Source of the DNA: Acidobacteriota bacterium
GTDB taxonomy: Bacteria; Acidobacteriota; Terriglobia; Terriglobales; Acidobacteriaceae
Length of the DNA stretch: 64,000 bases
Direction: 5' to 3'
Assembly (NCBI GenBank): GCA_021803035.1
Contig: JAJZME010000078.1
Span: forward strand, 1-64,000
The notes under the pieces were generated by a model that was not told the DNA's origin, searched no databases, and worked only from the letters and a program-made list of their open reading frames with translations. The position numbers were made by a program, and so were the translations under genes. Positions 8,417-18,100 of the stretch are shown here, one piece after another; within the stretch, counting starts at the first letter, position 1; the number at the start of each line of letters is the position of its first letter.

Positions 8417-9715
8417 CTAGCCTTCATGAGCCGCCTGCTCAGAGGCAAGAACAGGCTTGCCTTCCGCGCCCTCCGCTAAGCCACGGAAGTCCTTGCCTCG
8501 CTTTTCCGGACCAAAGATGAACAGCAGGAGGAGCGTGACAATCACGACGGTTTCGAAAAGGGTCAGCGCCCAGGGATATCCCAGGTGGTCACGCAGCGCG
8601 TACTCCACCGTCGGCGAAGACGCCGCGATCAGCACCCCGAGCTGATAGACAAATCCCGGGAAAAGGCTGCGGATGGAGTCCGGAGACAACTCGGTGAGGT
8701 GCGCGGGGATGACTCCAAATGCGCCCTGCACACCGGCCTGCATCGCGAACGACGCGAGCACCAGGACTCCCAGGGAGGCGCCGAAGGCCCATGCGGGAAC
8801 AGACAGCAGGCACAAGACCATGGCGATAATCATGGAGCGGCGCCTGCCGACTCTGTCGGAGAGGTGGCCGAAGAACAAGGTTCCCAGGATGGCGCCCACG
8901 TTGTAGATGATAGGAATGCCGTACACCATCTTCATGCCCAGCACCGTCTTGCCCACGAGAGCGGGAATGGTGCGCAGGAAGTTGGGATAGAGATCCTGGC
9001 TGCCGTGGGAGAGCGCATTCATGGCCGCCATCAGCACCAGCGTATAGATGAACAGCTTCATGTTGGCAAACAGCGTACGCATGATCTCGCCATAGCCGGG
9101 CGAGTGCTGCATCTTCCACGAGTCGGACTCCGGAGCGAACAGCGTCAGGACGATAATGATGGCCATGACCGGGACTCCGGCCAGGAACATGATGTGCCAG
9201 CCGAACTGCGTCACCAGAACCTGCATGGCCAGGGCCGCCAGCAGATAGCCGATGGGATAACCGCCCTGCATGAATCCGGAGACGATGCCGCGAGACTTCT
9301 GCGGGCAGCTTTCCATGGCGTAGGATGCGCCGACTCCCCAATATCCGCCCATGCCGATGCCGTAAAGCGCGCGCGTCAGAAGGAAGAACCAGTAATTCGG
9401 CGCGTATCCGCTCAGCACGGTGAAGAGGGTGAAGAAGATCACGCAGGCTATCAGCGGGAGTTTGCGGCCGTAGCGGTCGGCCATGGCGCCGAAGAAGAAC
9501 GCGCCCACCGGGCGCAGGGCAAGAGTGACGGTCAGCGAGAAGACGATGGCCGCTTTGGAGACATGAAACGTCGTCGAAAGAGGAACGAAGAGAAAGACGA
9601 CAACAAAGAAATTGAACGCATCCAGAATCCAGCCAAGAATGGCTGCACTCACGGCAAATTGCCAGCGGGGCGTTTCGCTGTTATTGGGAAGCGACTCTGC
9701 GGAAAATGTTGGCAT
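8417..9715 (-). CDS. MFS transporter (sialate/carboxylate:H+ symporter type)
   Basis: 432-aa integral membrane carrier with about 12 predicted transmembrane helices. Both halves carry the MFS loop motif: GAMADRYGRKLPL between TM2 and TM3, and GHLSDRVGRRRSM in the second half. N-terminal features (AILGWILDAFNFFVVV) and GMGGYWGVGASYAMES resemble the sialate:H+ symporter group, which also includes lactate and other monocarboxylate carriers. It is convergent with the response regulator and divergent from the propeller/MmgE genes, sharing a 758-bp upstream region with them, so co-regulation is possible. The substrate is not determinable; a small organic acid would fit the MmgE/PrpD neighbour. Confidence 0.85.
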   Translation of the reverse strand: MPTFSAESLPNNSETPRWQFAVSAAILGWILDAFNFFVVVFLFVPLSTTFHVSKAAIVFSLTVTLALRPVGAFFFGAMADRYGRKLPLIACVIFFTLFTVLSGYAPNYWFFLLTRALYGIGMGGYWGVGASYAMESCPQKSRGIVSGFMQGGYPIGYLLAALAMQVLVTQFGWHIMFLAGVPVMAIIIVLTLFAPESDSWKMQHSPGYGEIMRTLFANMKLFIYTLVLMAAMNALSHGSQDLYPNFLRTIPALVGKTVLGMKMVYGIPIIYNVGAILGTLFFGHLSDRVGRRRSMIIAMVLCLLSVPAWAFGASLGVLVLASFAMQAGVQGAFGVIPAHLTELSPDSIRSLFPGFVYQLGVLIAASSPTVEYALRDHLGYPWALTLFETVVIVTLLLLFIFGPEKRGKDFRGLAEGAEGKPVLASEQAAHEG

Positions 9716-10473
9716 AGGCGGGGATGGCCTGTTTCGCCTTTACTACTCTTTAACCGTATTCCAAAAAGATTAGGATTTCCTTAAGCTGAGGGCAAGTATT
9801 TTTGCCTATGCTATAGACAACAAGGTCCCGAAAAGGTCGCAAGAAGTGCATTCCGCGCACGCGTCAAAGATCGCGGGGCAGGTTACCGCGATCTTCTTAT
9901 GGGTGCGCCAAGCCTCTACTTCGGGATTTTCCCCTGCATCGGCGCCCCGAATCTCCGATTTTCAATGCTCGCCCAATTCCGCACTAAGGCGCGGCCGGCC
10001 TGCAATACGCGGCGACTCTGAGGGCTGTCGATGTTGTTAGAACCGACAGAGGAATATTTTCGCTATTAAGGTTTGCTTAACATCCAGACTGTTACCGTCT
10101 TAGCCGTGGTAAACCTCCTGATCTTCAGAGTGGCGGTACTTAGTCATGCGCAGCTTTTGGAAGGAAATGCTTAGCGGGCCCAGGTGATCGCGCAAGCCAG
10201 CATCCTCTCGGGGCCGGTGGCCTGGCCGTCATGTTACGGCAATTCCGGCTCACGCGGACGCAGGCTTTCCCATCGACAACCAAGTGCTCATCAGATCAGG
10301 AAAGGAACACTGGACCTGGAGCCGACAAGAGCGGCCAGACTCAGGCGCAGGAAATCCAGTTCATCCGAAAACTGATTTCCGATGCGAAGACGAACAAACC
10401 CGCAAGAAGCCCGAAACCGCCGTTTCGCGCGGCGCGCGGTAAAGAGACGCAGTTCATTAAGGAGATATCCATC
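9716..10473. promoter_or_regulatory. Long divergent intergenic region with a 10-bp-arm inverted repeat
   Basis: 758 bp between the divergent MFS and beta-propeller genes. Frames in it (9846-10040, and the 5' extension from 10231) lack coding support. It holds a perfect inverted repeat at 9867-9895 with arms AAGATCGCGG and CCGCGATCTT, and AT-rich stretches near 9740-9780 and 10045-10085 where promoters could lie. Convincing -35/-10 pairs were not identified. Confidence 0.45.
9867..9895. repeat. Perfect inverted repeat, candidate operator or hairpin
   Basis: Arms AAGATCGCGG (9867-9876) and CCGCGATCTT (9886-9895) are exact reverse complements around a 9-nt spacer. No T-run follows on either strand, so a terminator is unlikely. 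Its position between two divergent genes suits a regulator binding site. Confidence 0.5.
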
Positions 10474-11949
10474 ATGAGGAGACCCATTCATCTTGCTGTA
10501 GCCCTGTCCGCCGCGATGCTGCTTGGCGCTGTCCTGGCGGTTCCGGCCAATGCGCAAACTCCCCGCAGTCAGGCGCCTCTGAAGTATGTCCGCACATACC
10601 AGCTCTTTCCCGGCATTCCGGGCCTGTTCGATCATCTTAATGTGGACGCCAAGGGACATCGTCTCTTCATAGCGGCTGAGCAGTACAAGGCGGTGCTGGT
10701 GATCGACACCCGGACCGGCAAGGTGATCCACCAGATTCGCGGCATCGAAAAGCCTCACTCCATCTTTTACCGGCCCAAGCGCAATCTTCTTTACATCACT
10801 GATGGGCTTGCTGGCGCGGTGAAGGTTTACAACGCGACTACGTATAAGCTGGAGCACGTCATTCCGCTGCTCAAAGACTCGGATCCGATGCTGTACGACC
10901 CGGCCACGCATTATCTGTACGTCGTGAACGGGGGAGGCGACGTGAACGAGCCGTACTCGATGATCAGCGTGATCAACTCCAACACCTTCAAAAAAATTGC
11001 GGACATCAAGGTGCAGGGCAAGACGCTGGAATCCATGGCCATCGATCCCAATCGCCCCTACCTGTATGTCAACGACCGCGTTTTGAACAAGGTTGTTGTC
11101 ATCAACCGGTACACGCGGAGGATCGTTGCCAATTGGCCGATTAGCGGAGCAACGACGAATGTCACGATGAAGCTGGATGTACTGCATCATCGTCTCTTTG
11201 TCGGCTGCGAAAGCGGAAGAATGGTGGTGCTGGACACCAACACCGGGAAGCAGGTTGCGTCATTCCCCATCCCGAAGGTGAACGACGATACCAGTTTCAA
11301 TCCCGCCACCGACCGCATTTATGCCTCGGGCGACGGCTATGTCAGTGTCTACCAGGAAGTCACACCCAATCAATACAGGCTGCTGGGCAATGTGCCTACC
11401 GGACACATGGGCAAGAACTCGGTGCTGGTTCCGCAGACCAACCGGCTGTACGTGGCCGTGCCGCAAGACGGCAATAAAGTTGCGCACATTATGGTGTTCA
11501 AAACTGAGGGATTGAAGCAGACTGCGGATGCCGCGGCCGCGGCGCGCCACTGGCCGGTCTCGGCGCCGAACGCAGAGCAACTGGTCATGAATACACTCGG
11601 CAGGTATCCGGTTCTGGACAAGCTCGGCCTGCAGGCCATACCGCCCGGCGGCAAACGGAGCTTGCTTATTGCCAACGGAAACATGGGAAAGATCGGAAAG
11701 GCTTCAACGCCTGGGGACCTCGCCGCTGTGCGCAGCGGGGCTCCCTATTGTCAGCCTGTGCCGGATAGAGCGATCTATAACATGAAGCTTGCCATGATTG
11801 ATGCTTCGGGCCGGAAGATCGGCATTCTGGTTATGGAGATTCCATTCTCAGGGGTGCCTGATTCAGCAGGCGCCGTGAAGCTGGCGGAAAGTGTGCGCAA
11901 GGAAATGTCCGCGCAGATTCCCAATCTGCAATGGCTCTTCAAGGGCTGA
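10474..11949 (+). CDS. Secreted YVTN/NHL-type beta-propeller with C-terminal Cache-like region
   Basis: 491-aa exported protein. A signal peptide (LAVALSAAMLLGAVLAVPANAQ) is followed by propeller repeats, with strands such as RLFIAAEQYKAVLVIDTRTG, HYLYVVNGGGD, YLYVNDRVLNKVVVINRYT and RLFVGCESGRMVVLDTNTG, typical of YVTN/NHL periplasmic propellers. After residue about 360 a separate C-terminal part (AAVRSGAPYCQPVPDRAIYN; LAMIDASGRKIGILVMEIPF; KEMSAQIPNLQWLF) resembles a small extracytoplasmic sensor or Cache-like fold; that assignment is tentative. AAGGAG 9 nt before the ATG at 10474 fixes the start. The MmgE/PrpD gene begins 65 bp downstream, suggesting an operon. It may bind or sense a ligand; no catalytic residues were recognised. 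Confidence 0.75.
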   Translation: MRRPIHLAVALSAAMLLGAVLAVPANAQTPRSQAPLKYVRTYQLFPGIPGLFDHLNVDAKGHRLFIAAEQYKAVLVIDTRTGKVIHQIRGIEKPHSIFYRPKRNLLYITDGLAGAVKVYNATTYKLEHVIPLLKDSDPMLYDPATHYLYVVNGGGDVNEPYSMISVINSNTFKKIADIKVQGKTLESMAIDPNRPYLYVNDRVLNKVVVINRYTRRIVANWPISGATTNVTMKLDVLHHRLFVGCESGRMVVLDTNTGKQVASFPIPKVNDDTSFNPATDRIYASGDGYVSVYQEVTPNQYRLLGNVPTGHMGKNSVLVPQTNRLYVAVPQDGNKVAHIMVFKTEGLKQTADAAAAARHWPVSAPNAEQLVMNTLGRYPVLDKLGLQAIPPGGKRSLLIANGNMGKIGKASTPGDLAAVRSGAPYCQPVPDRAIYNMKLAMIDASGRKIGILVMEIPFSGVPDSAGAVKLAESVRKEMSAQIPNLQWLFKG

Positions 11950-12014
11950 TGTATGTAGAATCGGGACATTTCCGGGCTGCCGCACCATCAGCCCGCTTCC
12001 CCAAAGGAGGGAGC

Positions 12015-13502
12015 GTGAATCAATCTTATGAAGAAATTTTCACCCGCCGCAATTTGCTGAAAGGTGCAGGAGCAATTGCGGCTTCAACAGTATTTGCCGG
12101 GAAGACCGCGCAGGCGGCGGAACAGACAGCGCCGCCCGCGGCCAATCCGGATATAACAGGCATACTTGCCAGCTACATGAGTAAAGCTAAAGATCGCGCA
12201 CTGCCAGCAATGGTCGAGGAGAAAGCAAAGGAGCACATTCTGGATACGATCGCTGCCATGGTGTCAGGCACCCATCTGCCACCCGGCGCACTGGGCGAGA
12301 AATTCGCAAAGTTTTATGGCGGAGAGCCCATTTCCACAGTCGTGGGCACCAACATGGCGATTGGCCCGATTGAGGCGGCGCTGGCAAATGGCGTGCGGGC
12401 ACAATCGGACGAAACCGACGACTCGAATGCGCCTTCGCACTCTCACCCCGGCTGCTCGACGGTGCCGGCAGCGCTTGCCCTGGGCGAGCAGTTCGGGATC
12501 TCGGGGCCGCATTTCATTCGCGCCGTGGCCCTCGGCTACGATGTGGGCACGCGCGTAACGATCACGCTGGGTGGGCTCAATTATCAAATGCGCACGCATC
12601 GCGATTGTCACAGCATGGTCAGCACATTCGCGGCCTGCGCCGCGGCCGCCTCAGCCGCTTCGCTCAGCACACAGCAGATGCGATGGGTGCTCGACTACGC
12701 CGCGCAGCAGGATTCGGGCATTGCGGCGTGGGAGCGGGACACGCACCACGTTGAAAAAGCCCTGACGTTCGGCGGATTTCCTGCCCGCAACGGAGTCTCC
12801 ACCGCGCTGCTGATTTATCACGGCGGCAGTGGAGTCAACAACATTTTCTTTGGCCCAAATAACTTCTTCGACGCGTTCAATCCGCAAGCGGATCCGGAGG
12901 GCCTGATCCATAAGCTGGGCGTGTTCTACGAAATCGCAAACACCAACATCAAGAAGTGGTCGGTCGGCTCGCCGGTGCAGGCGCCGCTGAATGCGCTGGA
13001 GTACATCATGAAGAAGCATCCCTTCAAGCTGGCGGACGTGAAGAGGGTGATTGTAACGGAGGCCACCGACGAAGCGATGACGGTGAACAACCGGGAAATG
13101 CCCGATATCTGCCTGCAATACCTTGTCGCTTTGATGCTGGTCAAAGGAACGGTTTCCTTTCATGATTCTCACGACCGGGCCCTCATGAGCGATCCGGCCA
13201 TTGTTGCGGCGCGCGCCAAGGTGGATCTGGTCGGCAGCGCGGCCATGCAGAAGCTCTATCCGCAACTGGTGGCCAATGTCGAGGTGGTGCTGAACGACGG
13301 GACGACATACAGCCACCGCGTGAACGCGGTGCTCGGCACGACCGCGAACCCGATGACCCATGAGCAGATTGCGGATAAGGCGCGCGACCTGATGACTCCG
13401 TTTCTGGGCTCTGCGCAGACGGAGCATTTGATCGACGCGATTTATCACCTGGAGAATGTGAGCGATATTCGGACGCTGCGTCCACTGCTGCAGACGACGT
13501 AA
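12015..13502 (+). CDS. MmgE/PrpD family protein with Tat-like leader
   Basis: 495-aa member of the MmgE/PrpD family, whose characterised members include 2-methylcitrate dehydratase and cis-aconitate decarboxylase. Core features are HILDTIAAMVSG, the loop QSDETDDSNAPSHSHPGCST, where the family has its conserved His/Asp-rich active-site segment, RAVALGYDVGTR, and DAEITHRHR-like late motifs such as YSHRVNAVLG. The GTG at 12015 lies 4 nt after AGGAGG, which decides the start. Unusually, residues about 10-35 form a twin-arginine-like leader (TRRNLLKGAGAIAASTVFAG, then an AQA site), predicting export, whereas PrpD enzymes are normally cytoplasmic. It follows the secreted propeller gene directly. 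The substrate is unknown. Confidence 0.82.
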   Translation: MNQSYEEIFTRRNLLKGAGAIAASTVFAGKTAQAAEQTAPPAANPDITGILASYMSKAKDRALPAMVEEKAKEHILDTIAAMVSGTHLPPGALGEKFAKFYGGEPISTVVGTNMAIGPIEAALANGVRAQSDETDDSNAPSHSHPGCSTVPAALALGEQFGISGPHFIRAVALGYDVGTRVTITLGGLNYQMRTHRDCHSMVSTFAACAAAASAASLSTQQMRWVLDYAAQQDSGIAAWERDTHHVEKALTFGGFPARNGVSTALLIYHGGSGVNNIFFGPNNFFDAFNPQADPEGLIHKLGVFYEIANTNIKKWSVGSPVQAPLNALEYIMKKHPFKLADVKRVIVTEATDEAMTVNNREMPDICLQYLVALMLVKGTVSFHDSHDRALMSDPAIVAARAKVDLVGSAAMQKLYPQLVANVEVVLNDGTTYSHRVNAVLGTTANPMTHEQIADKARDLMTPFLGSAQTEHLIDAIYHLENVSDIRTLRPLLQTT

Positions 13503-13688
13503 GAAGAACCGGGGGCCCCGGCCAGGGCAGAAAGCGGACATGGGGCCTTTCCCGGTACGATTGTAGATGGAGAGTGCATGCGGCTCAGCGGGGCCAGGCG
13601 CACGGGCAAAGCGGCAGCGAAAAAGCTGTTTCGGAGCTAAGCGGGCGTTCGAATTTGCAACATGACCGAGCCGGGAACAGGTTGACCG

Positions 13689-15161
13689 ATGCAGAAATTC
13701 TCCCTCAACAAACGCTTGATCATCGCGGTAGTGGTGTCGCAGCTTCTGCTGGCAGCCATCCTGGTGATTGTAGGCGCTTCGTTTTCAGGCCACTATATCA
13801 ACTCGGCGTTCGATGTGTATCTCACCGGGCGCGCACGCAGTGTTGCGGCGCTCGTCTATTACCGGGATGACGGCATTCCGGGACTGCTGTTCAATGCGGC
13901 CAAAGCGCCCCCGTCGCCGCACCACATTCACAAGGATTTCTACCTGGTAACGAGCAACCAGGGCCATTACAAGTGGTACGCGCCCGGCTTCAATCCTCGC
14001 ATCTTCGACGCGATTCCGCCGGGCGCGAAGTTCTGGGACTTCCATCTGAACGGCGCGGGGTACCGGGCGATCATTTTGCGCCACGTCGTCATTCTGGATA
14101 CGGAAGAGGGCGAACCGCGGCCGCTGCCCAAGCTCACCGTGATCTACGCCGCGCCTACCATGGACATTGAACACCAGATTGAAGGGCTGGCGGTAGCCAT
14201 GGGGCTGATGGGCGTGCTGGTGCTGATTCCGACTTTGCTGCTTGCAATCTGGAGCTTGCGGCGGGCACTGGTTCCACTCACTGCGCTGGCCTCCGCGGCG
14301 GGCGCAATTTCAGTCGATAGCTGGAAGTTCGAGCCGTCCGAGGAAGCCCGATCCACCGAAGAGCTGGAGCCGCTGATCGGAGCCATCCAGACGGTGCTGG
14401 CGGAGCTGGAAGCGGCCTTCACGCGGCAGCGGGAGTTTCTGGGCGATGCCGCGCACGAGTTGAAGACGTCGCTGGCCATTCTGAAATCGACTTTGCAGTC
14501 GTTGCTCAACAGGCCCCGCCGGCGGGAGGATTACGAGCGCGGCCTGGCAATGATGAGCGGGGACTGCGACCGGCTGGAACGGCTGCTGAACCGGATGCTG
14601 CAGACGGCGCGGGCGGAGCAGCGGATTGCGAAAGGACATCAGAGCGAACCGGAGCCGGTGGATGTGGCTTCAACCTGCGAGGGAGCCATTGCGCGGCTGG
14701 CACAGTTCGCGGCAGAGCGGCAGATCGGAATCGATTTCGCCTCAGACGGCGAGGCACTGGTGCGCGCCGAGCCCGCGGACCTGGAGCTGATATGGCTGAA
14801 CCTGCTGGAAAACGCCGTGCAGTACAGCCCGCGCGACTCGGTGGTTTCGATGAAGGTGGCGGCCAACAACGGTTCCGTGCTGGTGTCGGTTGAGGATCAT
14901 GGCTGCGGCATCGATGCCGACCATCTGCCGCATATTTTCAAGCGCTTTTACCGGGCCGATTCCTCGCGCGCGCGAGCGACGGGAGGGTTCGGGCTGGGAT
15001 TAGCCATCGCCAAGTCGCTGGTGGATTTTTATCGCGGGACGATTCACGTTGAAAGCGAGCCGGGGCGCGGCACGCAGATCACGGTTGAGTTCCCGGTTGA
15101 GAAAGACAACGCCGGCAAAAAGCAGGAATTGGGCGCGGCTTCGCGGCCGGATTTGTCCTGA
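13689..15161 (+). CDS. Sensor histidine kinase (QseC/TctE-like), not adjacent to a regulator
   Basis: 490-aa membrane kinase. TM1 is at residues about 9-32 (LIIAVVVSQLLLAAILVIVG), an extracytoplasmic sensor about 33-165, and TM2 about 170-195, followed by a HAMP-like linker. The HisKA helix contains the phosphoacceptor H256 in GDAAHELKTSLA. The ATPase domain shows the N box LLENAVQYSP, G1 DHGCGID, F FKRFYRAD and G2 GGFGLGLAIAK. No response regulator adjoins it; the nearest lone one is at 7648, 5.3 kb upstream in the same orientation. All catalytic boxes are intact. The signal is unknown, though its place next to the propeller/MmgE-PrpD genes suggests that metabolite. Confidence 0.9.
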   Translation: MQKFSLNKRLIIAVVVSQLLLAAILVIVGASFSGHYINSAFDVYLTGRARSVAALVYYRDDGIPGLLFNAAKAPPSPHHIHKDFYLVTSNQGHYKWYAPGFNPRIFDAIPPGAKFWDFHLNGAGYRAIILRHVVILDTEEGEPRPLPKLTVIYAAPTMDIEHQIEGLAVAMGLMGVLVLIPTLLLAIWSLRRALVPLTALASAAGAISVDSWKFEPSEEARSTEELEPLIGAIQTVLAELEAAFTRQREFLGDAAHELKTSLAILKSTLQSLLNRPRRREDYERGLAMMSGDCDRLERLLNRMLQTARAEQRIAKGHQSEPEPVDVASTCEGAIARLAQFAAERQIGIDFASDGEALVRAEPADLELIWLNLLENAVQYSPRDSVVSMKVAANNGSVLVSVEDHGCGIDADHLPHIFKRFYRADSSRARATGGFGLGLAIAKSLVDFYRGTIHVESEPGRGTQITVEFPVEKDNAGKKQELGAASRPDLS

Positions 15162-15198
15162 GCGGTCGCTGCAATATTTGCTGCCACCAAGATAACTG

Positions 15199-18100
15199 CT
15201 AAACATGCTGTGGCCGCGGCTGAGGGCGCACCAGGGTTGCGCCGAGCAGGCCCAGAATGATTCCGTAAAGCGTGGCTTCAATTGCGAAAGAGTGCAGCTT
15301 ACGCTCGGGGTTGAGAGGCAGTTCGAGGATTGTGGCCGCGCCGCCTGGCACGGCGCGGCCGCGCCCGATGAAGTTGGCGTCAGTCAGCACGCGTACCTCT
15401 CCGGTGCGAAGGTCCACACGCGGCGGAAGCGGAGCCGCATCGCGGAAGAGGTAGTCGTCGAGCAGGTAATCGCGCTCGATGGGCCACCACGTTTCCGGAT
15501 TGCGCAGCACCAACTCCGCAGCGCCGCCATCGGCGTAGCGCACGGTGATGGTTCCGTGGTTCATGTGGCTGGCCTGAGGCAGCGTGCTGCCCGCCATCAA
15601 CAGGTAGAGGGAGTGGGCGCGGCCATTGAGCGGGATTTCCATTCTGGACTGGTCCTGTTCCCAGCAGGATATAAAGCGGCAGTTCGGCGCGGTGGCTTCC
15701 GCGGGCGTGCGGAACGGCACACCAAAGGGAGTGCGCAGCATGCCGCCGGCAGCGCGCAGGCCCGCGTCGTCGATCGTGGGCAGCGTATTAAAGTTGGCCC
15801 ATCCGCCGATTCCCTGCTCCGGAATGGCGAGCGAACAGTAGGGCGAACGCGGCGCAACATAGGAACGGCGAAAGATTGCGGTGATGTTTTCGTTGAGCCA
15901 TGGCTGCAGGTTGAGCGGCTCTGGATGCAGGTCCTGCGGAACGCGGGTGACGATGCTCGCAGGCTGCACTTGCCCTTTGGCTGCGAAGGAAATGGGCAGA
16001 GTCCAACGGCAATCGTGTTCATGCACGCGGGCAAAGACGGTGTGATGGCCGGCAGTGACCGCGCGGCCGTGGCGGAGGCAGCCTTGCGGATCATCGATAT
16101 TGCTGAGAGTCACCCCCGCGGGCCATTCGATGGCTTCTTCGAGCAGGTAAGTACGGTACTCCGGCACTGCGGTTGGAACAGCGCCACGCCAGTCGAGCTG
16201 TACGTCCCAGGCGGCAGCAACGGGAAGATGAATGAGAACAGCCGGATTGCCTACGGCCTCCGCATCGAAGGCGACAGGCACAACGGAGCCACCGGCGCGC
16301 ACGGTGGGCAGCGTGGTGGTGCGCGCAGGCAGAACCAGATGCAGAGCGACCGGCCTGGGTAAGCGCGAGATAACCTTGAGCTGCTCGTGCACGCCTTCGG
16401 CAGTCTGCTCACGCTGCCATTGCAGCGAGAGATCGGGATGATCGAGTGAGGCATGGTCCCACTCCGACGGGAAGCCGGGCCGAACGGTGAGCACGCCGTG
16501 CAACACGTCTGGCTGTATGCCGTAGAGGCCCTCAATCAATGCCCGCGAAGTGATGCCGATGGGGTCGCCAAAGTCGCGCTGTGCCTCCTGGCGATGATCG
16601 TCGAGTTGCGAGGACATGTGGAAGTTGCCGGGACAGAGTCCCTGATACATGGAGTCAAGCAGATTGCCTTTGAGCAGACAGAATGCCTCATCGGCCAGGC
16701 CAGCCTGCCACAAGGCGAGCGCAGTGGCCGTATTTTCAGCCAGCACCAGCAGATTCAGCGACCACTCATAAGGAAGCCAGTTGGAGCAGGAGAGCAGATA
16801 CCAGCCGCCTTGCGGAACGCCCGGGCCGTGGATAGGCACAGGGCGCAGCGCATGAAGCCGCTCAGTGGCCATCTGCCAGGCCTGGCGGCGGTTCGGGACC
16901 GCGGAATCGATGCTCTGATAGACGGTCCAGACAGCAGGCGCGGTGTAGACGGTTTGCCGCGTGAGAATATCTTTTGCTTCGGCGAAGGCTCCTTGTTGCT
17001 GTTGCCAGAGGAGCTGGTTCATCGCTTCGAGAATCAATTGGGCTTCATCTTCGAACGGCGTGGGGTCTTCGCCAAGCATCCGCGCAAGCTGAGCGGCGGC
17101 CCGATGGGAATAGTAGTTATAGGCGCTGGAGTGCGCCGCGCCGCCGCCGTTGTATTGCAGGTTGTCGCTGGCCCAGATGCACGCATAGGCCTCGTAGAGC
17201 GGAAGCTGCCGGCCATCGGCGGCGGTGAACGTGCGGCGGAAGAGGCGGCGCTCCCACGCCAGATGCAGGACAAACGCGGGCCACACCTGGCGGGCAAATT
17301 CGAGATCACCCGTCCAGCGCAGATGGCGCAGAAAACCGTCGAAGAACACCAAGTTCATGTCGTAGTGGTTATTCGACAGGTCGCCGGAGCTGTGCAGCAG
17401 GTGCTCGTGCCGCGTGAGATGCGTGCCGGGATCGGCGGGGCCGGTAGCGGGGCTTTCGGTGTCAACCGGCGAGGTGTTCTGGCGCGCGATCCAGTGGCGA
17501 AGGTTCTGGCGCATGCGCGCATGATCGCCGAAGTCATCAAGCGCGTAGGGACCGCGCCAGCCGACAAGCGGCACGCGCCACGCGACGGCACCATGCATCA
17601 GGCAGCCCAGCCGGTCGTCCCAGAGCGCATCGGCGGCGATTGCAAGCGCGGGCGCGGAGAGATTCACGTAAGGATCGGGCGTATCAAACCGCACGGACGA
17701 CGCAATGGCGGCCACCTGCCTGCTGCGCGCGGCAAAGGCCGTTGCGGCATTAAAGGCGGGAGGTTGCGCATCGGGCGATGCAAGTCGATCCAGGGTAATG
17801 AAGAACGGCTCGCTGCGATCGAGCGGCAAAGCGCCGGTAAGGACAGGCAAGCTGCCGGCGGTGGTGCGGCGCAGTTCGGCAGGCGTCTTGTACCAGGCGC
17901 GTCCGTCGGCGGTACGCAGCGTGGAGCCGGCCGGAAAGTTCAAGAAAAGATCCGCGGCGGGGCTGCGCAGGCGAGCCGTGGCGCCGTTGATTTCGTAATG
18001 GTTGTGGGCGCACTCTTCGGGGCGAACCTGGAAGAACTCGGACACCGGTTCCACTTCGCAGCCAATATCGCCGTTGCGCTGGCCCTTGCGTCCGCTCACG

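Noticed and set aside
10321-10470. An N-terminal extension of the propeller protein (frame open to 10231)
   Set aside because: The strong AAGGAG and the signal peptide at 10474 fix a later start, and the extension has no export signal.
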